A stretch of 64,000 nt of DNA from Buddleja alternifolia. Lineage: Eukaryota; Streptophyta; Magnoliopsida; Lamiales; Scrophulariaceae. Every line of letters begins with the position of its first letter. Positions within the stretch are counted from its first letter, which is position 1. The notes under the pieces are model-generated. The model saw only the letters and a list, made by a program, of their open reading frames with translations. It was not told where the DNA came from and made no database searches. Location: positions 4,588,001 through 4,652,000 of the forward strand of contig CM033404.1 in NCBI GenBank assembly GCA_019426215.1, written 5' to 3'. The position numbers and the translations under genes are program-made. Below are positions 32,622 through 45,604 of this stretch, piece after piece.

Positions 32622-34357
32622 ATGGCTGTACACCAAAACGCACAAAAATCGCTATTCGATGCTCTTTATTGCGAAGAACAACACGAAAAATGGGGTGACA
32701 TTGAAGAAGAAGAAGAAGATCAAAACGACACTGAAATCACATTAAACGACACGGATCTCTCTCTTTTCCCTCTGGAGCAAGATTTGTTCTACGACGATGA
32801 AGAACTCCAATCTCTCTTCTGCAAGGAGAAAGAAACGTGTTTTGACAAAACACGCTTTTCGCTTTTTGTAGCGAGAAAAGAAGCTGTGGAATGGATACTG
32901 AAAATCAATGCCCATTATGGATTCTCAGCCTTGACCGCCATTCTAGCGGTTAATTATCTCGACAGGTTTCTTACAACCTTAAATTATCAGAAAGATCATA
33001 AGCAGCCATGGATGATGCAGCTTGCTGCTGTTACTTGTCTCTCTTTAGCTGCTAAAGTTGAAGAAACTTATGTCCCTCTTCTCTTGGACCTTCAAGTACG
33101 TAAAATTTGATTATGCAGTCTTCTAATTCGCTCCCGACTCGGTTACACTTAAGTGTATTGAATACACTCTGGTGCGGTTGAATCGGAGGTGGACTACATT
33201 TTTTAATTTTTTATCCTGACTCGGCCGCACCTAAGTGTATTTCAAAGTGTACGTGAACTTGTTTTGTTAAAAATATTTAGGTGTGGCCAAGTGGGTACTA
33301 CATTCTCAGATCCTTTATCCCCCTTTATCCCGACTCAGCCGCATTCAAGTGTATTTCAAACCACACATTAATTACACTTCAATGCGGCTTATTTTGTGAA
33401 ATATATTTAGGTGCGGCCGTATCGGGAGGGGACTACACGTTCAAATCTTTTATTATGTTCTCTCCATATATTTTTAATAAATTTTAAATTTTTTAGGTGG
33501 AGGGTGCAAAATATGTGTTTGAGGCTAAAACCATACAAAGAATGGAGCTTTTAGTGCTTTCATCTCTAAAATGGAGGATGAATCCAGTTACACCACTTTC
33601 ATTTCTTGATCATATTATAAGAAGGCTTGGCTTGAAGAGCTATATACATTGGGAATTTCTTAAGAACTGTGAAAATCTTCTCCTCTCTGTTATATCTGGT
33701 GAGTTAATTATTAAATTTGTATTCATTTTCCCAAAGATTAGATCTTTAAATAAAGTAATAACATAAAAGATTGAATTTTGATATTTTTTGTATGATTATA
33801 TATATATGTATAGATTCAAGATTTATGGATTATCTGCCATCTGTATTGGCTACTGCAACAATGCTTCACGTTATTCATCAAGTTGAGCCCCTTAATGCCA
33901 TTGACTATGAAAATCAGCTTCTTGGTGTACTTAAAATCAGCAAGGTTTGTAATTTTTTATTTATTTATCATTTTAATTCTTTTTGTAAAAAATAAATAAA
34001 TTGGATCCCATTATAAAATAGAGAAAACCCATTAAAACCCTTTATTTATTTAATTTTTTGGATTATTTTTTTTATAATTTACAGGAGGAAGTGGATGAAT
34101 GTTACGAGCTTATTTCAGAAACGCTTTCAAAAAGTGGCAACTACAGTAATCCTCTAAAGCGTAAGTTTTGGGAATTGGATGAATTGTACAGTTGTGATAA
34201 TAACTCTTCAAATGATTCATGGGGAGTGGAATCGTGCATTTCTACTTCGAGTAGCGAGTACAAGTCTAATTTCAAGAAAAGCAGGGTTCAAGAACAGCAG
34301 ATGAAACTGCCATCATTGAGCAGAGTTTTTGTGGATGCTCTTGGGAGCCCTCATTAA
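32622..34357 (+). CDS. CYCD3: D3-type cyclin
   Basis: Four exons: 32622-33095, 33497-33698, 33814-33944 and 34085-34357 (TAA), giving 359 residues; CYCD3 proteins are ~350-380. The second of two in-frame ATGs (32616, 32622) is chosen because only it has ACCATGG context. Residues 15-19 are LYCEE, the LxCxE retinoblastoma-binding motif. An acidic stretch follows (IEEEEED). The cyclin box includes ARKEAVEWILK, ILAVNYLDRFL and [50 protein letters not shown] split across exons 1-2. The C-terminal fold (exons 2-3) and a Ser-rich tail with KRKFWELDELY follow. Family role: CDKA activator phosphorylating RBR at G1/S under cytokinin and sugar control. Intron 1 holds a repeated insert. Confidence 0.95.
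33128..33436. repeat. Nested direct/inverted repeat in CYCD3 intron 1
   Basis: The words CCCGACTCGGTTACACTTAAGTGTATT, CTGACTCGGCCGCACCTAAGTG and CCCGACTCAGCCGCATTCAAGTG (each cited in part) repeat in one orientation. They are answered by ATTTAGGTGCGGCCGTATCGGGAG in the other. The whole resembles overlapping small MITE copies within the intron. Confidence 0.6.
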
Positions 34358-35140
34358 AAATCTGCCCATTCTCTCTCTCTCTCTATATATATATATATCT
34401 ATATATATAAGTTATATATAATTATTCTGCATTTTGGAGGTCAAGTAAAATTAAAATTGCCAAAAAGAAGAAAAGAAAGAGAGTTGGTAGTGGCAGAAAG
34501 AGCCGGAAGAGCTGGCAATTTACAGAGAGAAATTAAGAGACAGAAGAAATGAAGAATATCTGCACTATTTGTTTTATCTATTTATGTTATATTATTCATC
34601 TCTCTCTCTCTATATATATATAGAGAGAGAATCTCTTTCAAGAATACTACTGTTTCCCTTTCATATTGGACATATCTCTATAATATCATCAATTTAAGCA
34701 CATTTTTATGTTAAATAATCTTGGTGTAGTAGATCTCTTTCTATGTTCAGCTCTTGTAATTCCTTTGATATATATATATATATATATGCATGTTTCTTTG
34801 CATAATAACAATACAAAAATGAAAAAGAATTGTGGGGTTTGACCTCGAGAGAGGAGCTCCTTTTCTTCTCGTGTCAGATTTTTGGAGATGGCAGTAATAT
34901 GTAGTATAACCTAATTTCCTGACCTAAAACCAAATACCTGACCAATATTTTTCTCAAGATTTTTGTCCATACCTTTTTGACTTATAATAGATTATAAATT
35001 TATTACGTTGTATATTAGTATATATAATAGTATAAGTACGTGTATGTGTACCGATCAAAAAATGAAAAAAGTACGTGTGTATATATATATATAATACACA
35101 TATGTATGTCGTATGAATGTACACTGTCACGACTTCCAAT
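34358..35140. other. CYCD3 3' flank, CT/AT-rich
   Basis: (CT)n-(AT)n tracts at about 34371-34410 and a (CT)n(TA)n(GA)n palindrome at about 34600-34630. An A-rich AATAACAATACAAAAATG near 34803 may hold the polyadenylation region. No further gene. Confidence 0.4.
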
Positions 35141-36056
35141 CATGGTTCGCAGTCGCGGTCGCGGTGGCTTTCGCGGAAGTCAACGTTTCAGTTCCATTGC
35201 ACCGTCGCGGAACGATCGCGGTCGTTCCGCAATTTTTTGGCTAAAATTAAATTAAAAAATTGAAAAAAGTTTTTACAACTATTACACTATTTGAATTAGT
35301 CAATATCACCATAAGAGTTTATTATGCTAACATTCTTAAATCTTAATAGTATGTTATGTTACTTTTGAAACTTGAACTTAAGTATATATTAAAACAAGAA
35401 GACAAAAGTTAGTAAAAGATGCAACATATAAAGTATTATTATTGAAATCACAAAAGTGATTCTATTCAAAATTCAAAGATGAAACGAAGTAAAAATTAAC
35501 ATATAAGTTATTCAAAATTTCTGTATTTTCCACTACATTTTAAACAAGTCATTCAAATTTCTGCAACTTCCATGCCATTTTCCCGTAATGATAATCTAGA
35601 AATTTAGCATTCATTATAATCATAATTTATATTCACCTATTATAATACTTCTTACAAATATGTAAAAAAAAAAATTCAACAATTTTTTTTAAACAAAAAT
35701 TTAAGGAAGAAAATTTCTCTCTGTACTGCAAAGACCCATCTTTCTCTCTCTCTGTGCACAGACCCATCTTTCTCACAGACCCATCTTTCTCTCTCTCTCT
35801 CTGTGCACGCCGCAGCCGGAATTTCAGTCATTTAATCCGGCGAGAATTTCAGTCATCCCATCCCAGCAGCCGATCCATCCGGTATTTCGCCTGTCCCGGT
35901 CCGTTCAGCCGTTCCGTCCGGTATTTCGCATGAAGCGCCGCTACACAGCCACCGCACACCCACCCCCGCTTTATCCTGGAACGATGGAACGGCGATGGCC
36001 GTTCCCGTTCCGGCGCGGGCGCGACGGCCGGGATCCCGGCGCGACTGCAAACTATG
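35141..36056. mobile_element. GC-rich-ended hAT-like non-autonomous element, 916 bp
   Basis: The left end CATGGTTCGCAGTCGCGGTC and the reverse complement of the right end CATAGTTTGCAGTCGCGCCG are inverted repeats. Flanks CTTCCAAT (35133-35140) and CTTCCAGT (36057-36064) agree in 7 of 8 positions. The middle carries tandem ACAGACCCATCTTTCTCTC units (about 35728-35810). The right third is very GC-rich with shadow frames on both strands; no transposase. Confidence 0.65.
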
Positions 36057-36191
36057 CTTCCAGTTGGCAAATACATCCATTCATTCATGCATGCATGAAT
36101 ATGGGATGTAATTGTATGTGCATGCCAGTTATTAAAAACTTTCCAAGTGATGTGTGATTATGATAATTCTCTCCGTGCACACACATATATG

Positions 36192-36228
<37 letters not shown>

Positions 36229-39200
36229 CATTTAGATAATTCTATCTTAAGATTGAGTGTAACATAATCAATCCAATTATAGTAATTACTATAATAGAGG
36301 TTTTATTTACGAAAACCACCAACCCCACTCAGTGCATTGTAAAATGACCTACGTTCAAGATACTATGGTATATCTTGATTTGAGTCATTTGACAATTGGA
36401 TGGTATGAAATTACAATGTTTTTTTCATGACAATTAATAACACATGAATTTTGTATAAATTGTTAATATTAATAATGACACAACATATACATGCATTGGC
36501 AACTTAATGAAAATAAAAAGTCACAATTTTTGTGATGTTATACACGTGCTGCTGATTGTTTACACTGATAATTTATACATACTTTTATCAATGTTCAATT
36601 TGTGAAAATTTATAATATTGCAACAAAATAAAGCTATTGTCACTTAACGAGTACCATTGATCCGTGCTAATATAATGTTCAATTTGTAACTAATATTATT
36701 GTTGTTTATATAACTCCCAACTATATATGGGTCTAAACGGAATATATTAGATGTGCCCACGCTTTAATTTTTTGTTACAATTAGCAATATTATACGATAT
36801 TGGCTTTCTACTCCTTGCAATAAATCGTTGCAAATGATTTAAAGTGTATATACAAAATTGTCTTTTCCAATTCAAGGAATGTGATATGTACACATATATA
36901 TACAAATAGCAATTTCATATATTATTGGATGGTCGTTTCTTGATTGGCTCCAATTTTGACAAGAAATTAGATTGCTGCAATAGTATAAAATATAACAAGA
37001 TTGTCCTTATCAGCAATTATATGATTTAACAAAAAAATTGTTTTTTTTTTTTTTGTTAATTTGAGCAATAGAATTTTTTTAAAAAAAGTCTCCACTAAAA
37101 CCAGCAGTGTGGGAAACTGTTTTCACACTTGAATTTAGTGCTTAATTTTCTTTTTTCCTGTTTGGTCATGGTCAACATAAGACAATTGGATGGGAGACAA
37201 AATGATCACAACAGTGATTGCTTACGGAGATTGACCAAGATCTAAACACCCCTTTTTCATTATTGTTTCTTACTAATTTTTTAACCTTTTTATTTGAGTG
37301 GGTATATGATAATAATACACAACCCACAATATATAGTGAAATAATTGATGGATAAAAATCAATATTTCTTTACGTACAAACTGTCAGAGATAATCCCGAT
37401 CATTCAAAAGATTAGCTTTCACATGACACCAATAATTCATATTTCGTTGAAATTTAAGATTCGAAAACTCTCTAAAATCACCGTTTGTTTTACTTAGTTT
37501 GTGTAGTATATTCACTAACCAAGAATTTATTATAATAAAACATTGCAACTACAATGTTAAAACAATAATATTTATTCCTTTAAACTAAAGATGTTTAGAA
37601 TTTCCCTTATAGAAAATCCCCGTCAACAACGATAATATCCATTTACACCATGGCTGATTGACTGAGCTTATAACCCCCATTAAAGTATTTTTATTATAAT
37701 ATGTATATTGAGAATTCACAAGAGTTCTTATAACATTTGATTTTTTTTTTAAATAAGGTATTATAAGTTCTAAATATCAGATGTTATGATCTTATAAGCT
37801 CGTGAAAAGTAAGAATGTATACCAAAAGTAATTTTTAAAATAAGATCATAACAAATTTAATTTATTTTAATGATATTAAATTTGAAATATAATTGACACT
37901 ACTTACACCTAATGATCTTTATTATCTTAACTACTTCAAAATAAAAGTATTCTTACAATAAGGCTCAGATTTTATAATTTCCAAAAAAATTCTAAAATAT
38001 GGAAACTTTTAACACAATTTAAGGTATATAATAGGTATAAATGTAAAATACTCTTAGCTTTTGCTTTATTATTATTATTATTATTCTTTTTTATTCTTTT
38101 TTTAATTTCTTTTTAACTTTTGTAGGAGCACTAGAATAAAAAGTTACCCCTCTCCACCTTCCCCTTGGTCTTAGTGAGAATATGATCGTGCCAAAACCCT
38201 CTTTTTGGCTTTTGTTATTTTGTTGTAGCTTTTTTCACGTGTTATCAAAAATAGATTTTATTTAGAATTGATATATATATATATATATAAATAATAAATT
38301 ACTTGGCTATTCCATGCGTGCCAACTGGCTCGTTACATAATCGTATGATCTTGGTCCTATAATTCATTATCCACGTCTCATTTTCCTCATCCCCACATAT
38401 TTGGGCAATATTATGGCCTTGTCATTATGCACCATAAAATTAATCATTCATATATGGTTTGACTAATAGAGAAGATTAATTAATATAAAAATCTAAGTAC
38501 AACACCATGTGAAACTCAATTATTTTTTTCTCTTCAAAAGTTTGATATAATTCTGGTAATTATTTATCATCTTTAAATTAAGAACTGTAAAAATCGTGCT
38601 TTGATTGTATTTGGTTCATAAATATAAATTTAATTTGTTTTCATCATAAAAAAAAAGCTATAAGAATAATAAAGGAGGAATTTGGATGGAGTACACCACA
38701 CGATTGATGAAAAGTTACATGCTATGAAACGAAATCTTTTCTTTCTTTTTTTTTTTTTTGGGTGGGGGAAGTTGGGGTGGGGGGGATTTATTTTGTGAAT
38801 AATTTTCCATTTTATATTATATAATTATCAAGCACGACCAACTTATATAAAATATGTAATTTCTCACTTTATGAGGAAATTTTAGCACAACTCGGTATAA
38901 CTAAATTCAAAAGTTACATTTGTCATATAATTGATAATTCATATTATAAATATAATTGAATTTGGTCAAACCAAATCTATTGATACTTAAACCAAAATTT
39001 GATCGTTTTAATCTTGACACTTTAGCTAGATGTGATTAGCTTGACGAATATTATGTACGTGATTACTAGTATCAATGGACTAGACATGTAATGCGCTCGA
39101 GTCCCAAAAGAGGGAGATGAGGAGCAATGCTTATATATAATGAATGCACCTTTGCAAATGTGATTTTTTATTGCAAATTATATTGCATTTTTTGCCGTAA

Positions 39201-40844
39201 GATATTTGGTGAATGACATGTGTGCATAAAAATTCAGTAATTACACGTATCATTCACCCACCCTTGCAATATGAGATCATACAATAGGAATTGTAATTTG
39301 AAAGAGCCTAATTACACCACGTCAATAATATCGTATACCACATGCTAACATGACGTGATCTACCCTTTAACACTTAATACCAATTGTATATAAGCTTCAC
39401 GGAGATGGGAACCAACGCAAAATCTCCTTTGTGAAAAATAAAATAAATAAAACCAATAATTAAAATTAACACAAAACACTAAATCCCTCTCTAAGAAGAA
39501 TTGCTACATTTCAAGATTTAAGTATTTTCTTTTGTTTTGGTAATTTTTTTCAAAATTAAGTCAACTACAAGCATGAAAGTTGTTCCCTATAGAAGTCCAA
39601 ACAATGAACACAAGGTCAGTTTGTCCCCACACAATAATTGTTGAATAATATGATGAGTTGAGAGACTTTTTTACCTTTTGTTCATCTTAAAATTCAAAGA
39701 TTTTTGACCTGACTCTCTCTCTCAATTTTTTGTATGAATCGGGTTTTGGACCCAACTGTGAATCTTGTAATTGTGAATAAATTTTTTTATTTATTTTTTA
39801 ATTCAAAATTATATATTAAATAATATATATTATTTATATCCACAAAGTGCACAAATAAAACACAAGACCCGATGTATATATATATGTTTTCCCAACCTCC
39901 CTCTCTGCTTGTTAATGTTTCATTACCAAAGCATGGTTGAAAGTAAAAGTAAAACCCCTTCATCTCAGGTTTTTTCACCTTTTTTTTCTCTTCCACCACT
40001 CCTTTTCTGTCTGCTTCCAGCTGTAAAGCTGTAAGGGACAGGTAAATGTGCCTCCTCCTCCCTCCAAAATCATCTAAGTTTTGTTTGGTCTCTCAATTTA
40101 TGTTTATTTATTGATTTTTCACTCTATCAAGTGACTGTGTTAAACCAAATTTAATAATCCTAATATCTATTTTTTTTATACAATAAATTGTATCGTGTGT
40201 TACTCTTATATATATTTATGTAAAAGATATAGACACAAAATATACACTTGAACCATTAGACTCAATCTGACATAAAATTACCCATTATTATTACTTTTTA
40301 AATTATAGCGTTTCAAAAACCAGTATATATATATATATATTCATGACTGAACGAACTCTGTTACACCTGATTCAATCTAAAACTACATGTTTAGTAGCTA
40401 GTTGTGGGTAATTTGAATCCTACTAGGTTTTACTAATTAATTATATTTTAAGTGCGATAATATTTATTTAGTGATGATTCATCATTTTTCTTACATAATG
40501 CTTTAATTATATATGAGACATGTTCCACAATTTTTATTGTGATCATTCACTTCATTGGATCGAACCTCTAAAAAACACTTTTCACAACGATCAATTTTGA
40601 TGGGATCAAAATTTAGTGCGGACTAGAATTACTACAGTGTGTTGCCCCATCAAGTGTAGAAGCTATAAGTTCATACGAATGTTAATTAGGTTCTTAATTC
40701 AATGTAAAGCACTTATGATAGCACGGCACACTAATGATAAGTAGCTACAATAAAAACTTAAGTACTCCATATGTCCATAAATAATGTTTCTTCATTTGAC
40801 ATTTTTTTAATATAAAAAGTAATAGTCAACTTCAAAACATTTTT
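36057..40844. other. Long intergenic stretch, no gene recognised
   Basis: AT-rich with (AT)n runs (about 36186-36212, 38270-38288, 40325-40340) and poly(T)/poly(A) tracts. Around 39870-40050 a TATATATATAT motif is followed by a CT-rich, leader-like segment ending AAGGGACAGGTAAATGTG, which could be a first exon of a noncoding transcript but cannot be supported further. Confidence 0.35.
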
Positions 40845-41255
40845 GCCTTGTTTGTTTATGTTTTCAAATCCCATTTTCAGTATTCTGGATCACAAGATCC
40901 TAAAAATTCACACTTCAAATTATTTTCAACCAAATTCATCATCTTTCAAATTCATTTTCTCATTCTCCAATATACCTACCTATCAATTACCACATCCATC
41001 ATTTCACACAATCATCAATCAATATTAATTTATTTTACACTACTTTTCTCTTTCTCTTTCGTACTTTTTAATCAATCAACCTATCACACGTCAACTAATC
41101 ATTATTGATTAGACACATTTTACAAATTTCAACCATATTCTAAAAACATAAACAAACACACCAACATATCACATCAAATTCACACGAATATCTATAGTAC
41201 GCGTTCCCCTAAAAAATTTCAAGATTTAAACTCAAAAACATAAACAAACAAAGCC
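40845..41255. mobile_element. MITE (GGCTTTGTTTGTTTATG family), 411 bp
   Basis: The left end GCCTTGTTTGTTTATGTTTT and the reverse complement of the right end GGCTTTGTTTGTTTATGTTTTTG are inverted repeats. Ends are shared with the MITEs at 15125-15505 and 20269-20656, but the interior is different. Confidence 0.7.
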
Positions 41256-41264
41256 TTGTTTTTT

Positions 41265-41535
41265 AGATTGAGAAAATTACATGTATACCCCTCACTTTAG
41301 TGCAAGATTACCAAAAATCCCTTGACCATTTTGAAATTACACAATGTCCCCCTCATATTAAGATATTCTAACTGTTACACCCTTGTGTATTTAAATATTC
41401 TTACAATTTCACCCATATAAACTCTGCAAACAGGCCCTTTGAAGGGGTCTCATTGTAATTTATTAAAAACCAAGGGGAGGTTTTGATAATTAACACTAAA
41501 GTGGGGTGGTGTGTATGTACTTCACCCTTTTGGAT
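41265..41535. repeat. Dispersed 'AAATTACA...ACCCC' repeat copy
   Basis: AAAATTACATGTATACCCCTC ... TTACCAAAAATCCC ... TTTCACCC ... ends CACTAAAGTGGGGTGG, nearly the complement of its own beginning (CCCCTCACTTTAGTG). This indicates short terminal inverted repeats. Confidence 0.6.
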
Positions 41536-41794
41536 ATTATCCTCACTTAATCATCTTGCATAATATATGTTACAACTTTATTTTGATTCGTATATGATGG
41601 TTTCTATACATGTAATAAAATGTATTTCCTCAAATAACACTATGGAAAATTGAGTAATAGCTAAACCATTTTAAATTTAATATAGAATAATCACCTACTA
41701 CAATAAATTATAGAAATGAGCAAATAATAGCACGTAGAATACCAAATATCTTTAGACAGGATATGTATATATATATATATATATGTATATATAC
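41536..41794. other. Intergenic, ends in a (TA)n tract
   Basis: AT-rich; the last ~30 bases are a (TA)n microsatellite that forms the left border of the next element. Confidence 0.4.
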
Positions 41795-43931
41795 AGGGTT
41801 AAGATTTAATACACACATATATTAGATAAGATATAAGACCCAATTTACACCATTGGATCCATTAAATCTGACAATCCAAAAAGAAAACAAAAACAAGCGG
41901 AAAAATTGATTCCAATTGGATCAGAGGTATAATAGTCAAATTTACGTCATTATACAGCATCTACAATCCAAAAAAAGGGCACAAAAATCTCCCTAAAATC
42001 TCTCAAATTAAAATGAACAAAATCTCCCCTACAATCTCTCCACAAAAAATTAATTACTTGAGGTTTTGAAACTTCAATTACACAGTTTCTTTATTTCGTA
42101 ATAATATTACCGTTCCATCTGGAACTCAGCTCTACAAATAGAACCAAGGGATCCTCTCCCCTAAGGTTTTTTTCACTAAAGTTGTTTGTTGCTATTTGAA
42201 TCTCTGATACTGTGTATGCTTTTGCACAAATTGGCATTTTACTCCTGGGGAAACTTTTTCTCCTCGATCATTTCATTGTTTTAGTCCGTATAGAAGGCAA
42301 ACGGGATGGGGTAATCATTGGTGAAGAGCTGAATGGAGACATATGAGGGCTATATAATAGTTTATAAGATTGTAACTGTATGATGTAGACATGCACTATG
42401 TAATTGATTATAAGATATTGTATAATGTGTTATAATATACTGTATAGTGGTTTATAAGATACTGTATAATGGTTTGAAATCACTAATTGTATGTCACTAA
42501 TCACACATTGTATATCACTATTATATTTACTGTACATTTGTTTATTAGCTATTGTATAATGAATTAATTAGCTATTGTATAATGAATTAATTAGCTATTG
42601 TATAATGTTTATTAGCTATTATATTCATTGTGTAATGAGTTATATGATACTGTATATTGGTTTATATGATACTGTATAGTGGGTTATAGTATACTGTATA
42701 ATGATTTATAAGATTATAACTGTATGATGTATATACACACACTGTATAATGTGTTATAACATATTGTATAGTTGTTTATAAGATACTGTATAATGTGTTA
42801 TAACATACTGTATAGTTGTCTATAAGATACTGTATAATGTGTTATAACATACTATATAGTTGTTTATAAGATACTGTATAATGGTTTGAAATCACTAATT
42901 GTATGTCACTAATCACACACTGTATATCACTATTGTATTTACTGTATATTTGTTTATTAGCTATTATATAATGGATTAATAGCTATTGTATAATGTTTAT
43001 TAGCTATTGTATAATGTTTATTAGCTATTGTATTTACTGTATAATGAATTATATGATACTATATATTGGTTTATATGATATTGTATACTGGGTTATAAGA
43101 TACTGTATAGTGGTTTATAAGATTGTAACTGTATGATATATAAACACACACACTGTATAACGGGTTATAAGATATTGTATAATGTGTTATAACATATTGA
43201 TAATTGTTTATAAGATGTTGTATAATGGTTTGAAATCACTAATTACATGTCAATAATCACACAATGTATATCACTATTGTATTTACTGTATAATGATTTA
43301 TAAGCTACTATATAATGGTTTATAAACTATTGTATGATGGTTTAATTGTGATGTATGTATGTATACACAAGAGAATCAACAGAGAACGACGAACCATAGA
43401 TAGATTGAGTGAATATATATACACAAAATCACGAAAAAAGTGTTGTATGTACTGCCTTTTCTCCACATAATCTGCACCATAATATCCACTCTCTGATTCT
43501 GACCGTAAGCCATTTAATAGCACAGGTTTAGGACAATTATGACTACTGTGTTGATGATGATGAGGAATTGACCATGATGATGAATCGAGTTTGATGATTA
43601 ATTGAGTTTGATGATGAATAATGTAAATATTTTACGTTCTGTGAAATATATTGTGATGTGTTCTGTGAACTGATCGAATTTTAATTGAAAAAAAAAATGA
43701 ATTGGAGAGAATAATCTATTATGGCGCAATAAGTGAGATTTGATTTTGATCTTGCATGATATTTGTGTAAATTTGTTACGTTCATTGACTAAAATGCCCC
43801 TGTCATCATTAAAAAAATTTATACAATCTGAAAAATGGAGTTAAATCCGGACCTTAGGATCAAATGATATCAATGATGTAAATTGGGTCTTATATCTTAC
43901 CAAATGTAATGAGATGTATTTGATCCATACC
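41795..43931. mobile_element. Satellite-carrying TIR element, copy 1 (2.1 kb)
   Basis: The left end (AGGGTTAAGATTTAATACAC ... TTAGATAAGATATAAGACCC) is inverted at the right end (GGGTCTTATATCTTACC ... TTTGATCCATACC). The body begins with a unique part (41960-42340) and continues with a satellite array built on TTATAAGATACTGTATAATG words (about 42350-43340), then a GATGATGA-rich part. It lies between (TA)n tracts on both sides. No coding frame. Confidence 0.75.
42350..43340. repeat. Minisatellite with a higher-order period, copy 1
   Basis: Words of ~18-22 bp (TATAAGATACTGTATAATGG, TATTAGCTATTGTATAATG) are arranged in larger units. The marker GATTGTAACTGTATGATGTA recurs near 42369, 42711 and 43120, i.e. 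every ~340-410 bp. Confidence 0.75.
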
Positions 43932-43944
43932 ATATATATATATA

Positions 43945-45604
43945 TAGGGTCAAGATCTAATACATACCCTATATTAGATAAGATATATGACCCAATCTAC
44001 ACCATTGGATCTATTAAATCCAACAGTCCAAAAAGAAATCAAAAAACAGGTGGGGAAATTGATTCCAATTGGATCAGGGGTATAATAGTCAAATGATGTC
44101 ATTTTTCAATGCCCAAAAATCCAAATCTCCGAAATTTTTCATCGTCTTCTCTCTCAGATCTCTGGTCTTTCACTGCTTCTCCTTAACCAGCAAGAAAACT
44201 AATAAATTAAAAAAAAATCAAGAAAGGCGAGTGGATGGTGAAATGAAGAAGGAATTGTGAAAGGGGACTTTGAAGGAAGGCAAAGCTAAGCAAAACAGAC
44301 AATTGTCTGCATCTTCTCCTCCTCCTCTCTCTCTCTCTCTACTTGGTATATTTATAAACAGGCACAGGGAAGTAATCAATTCCAGAATTATGTTACGGTT
44401 ACTAAAGACATAGCTCTGATGTTTTTATTTTCAGATGCAAATCATATGAAAGAATCAATGTTGAGCTATTAATCAAAATACTGTTCTCAGAGAATAAAAA
44501 AATATATTTGTTCATTAGCTATTATATAATGGATTAATTAACTATTGTATAATGTTTATTAGCTATTGTATTCACTGAATAATGAATTATATGATACTGT
44601 ATATTGGTTTATATGATACTGTACATTGGTTTATAAGATTGTAACTATATGATGTATAAACACAATGTATAATTGGTTATAATATATTGTATAATGTGTT
44701 ATAATATACTATATAATGTGTTATAATATACTGTATAGTGGTTTATAAGATATTATATAATAGTTGGAAATCACTATTTGCATAACACTAATTATACACT
44801 GTATATCACCATTGTATTTACTGTATATTTGTTTATTAGCTATTGTATAATGGATTAATTAACTATTTTATAATGTTTATTATCTATTGTATTCACTGTA
44901 TAATGAGTTATATAATATTGTATATTGGTTTATATGATACTGTATAATGGGTTATAAGATATTGTATAATGTTTTATAAGATTGTAATTGTATGATGTAT
45001 AAACACACAATATATAATTGGTTATAAATATACTGTATAATGTGTTATATTTCAAAAATCTGATTGCATAAGCCTGAACAGAAAGTCTACCATCCTTTCG
45101 GCTTTGATAGTTCAGTTCTTTGCATGTCTCCTGAATTTGGACCTATATGGAATGCCAAAACTCCATGACAGCTTTCATCATGGTATGACAATTTTCTTTG
45201 CAGCCACGTGAGGACTTTTTTCTTGTTTTCTTAATGAATTGACGATGATGATGCTGAATCGAATTGGAAAAAAAAAATCTTGTTTTTTTACTGAATTGAC
45301 GATGATGATGCTGAAACGAATTGGAAAGAAAAAAATTCTTGTTTTCTTAATGAATTCACGAAGATGATGCTAAATCGAATTGGAAAGAAAAAATAAATTG
45401 GAAAAAGAATCTGTTATGGCATAATAAGTGGAATTTGATTTTGATCCTGCATGATATTTGACTAAAATGCCCCTATCATCATTAAAAAATTTATAAAATC
45501 TGAAAAATAGAGTTAAATCCGGACCGTGGAATCAAATGGTATCAAGGGTGTAGATTGGGTTTTATATCTTACCTAATAAATTGAGATGTATTTGATCCAT
45601 ATCC
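43945..45604. mobile_element. Satellite-carrying TIR element, copy 2 (1.66 kb)
   Basis: Same ends as copy 1 (AGGGTCAAGATCTAATACAT ... and ... TTGGGTTTTATATCTTACC ... TTTGATCCATATCC) and the same kind of array (about 44500-45060; markers near 44637 and 44980). It has a different unique part (44100-44480) and a ~62 bp triplicated GACGATGATGATGCTGAA unit (about 45225-45415). It is separated from copy 1 only by a short (TA)n tract, and a (TA)n also follows at 45605-45617. Confidence 0.75.

Noticed and set aside
35849..36157. Arg/Pro-rich open frames
   Set aside because: They fall in the GC-rich end of a hAT-like element and occur on both strands, as expected for GC-rich non-coding DNA.
39870..40050. 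First exon of a gene or a microRNA precursor
   Set aside because: Only a TATA-like motif, a CT-rich segment and one donor-like site; no coding continuation or recognised microRNA.
42350..45060. CRISPR-like repeat array
   Set aside because: The repeats are degenerate, AT-rich and contiguous without unique spacers, and the genome is a plant.
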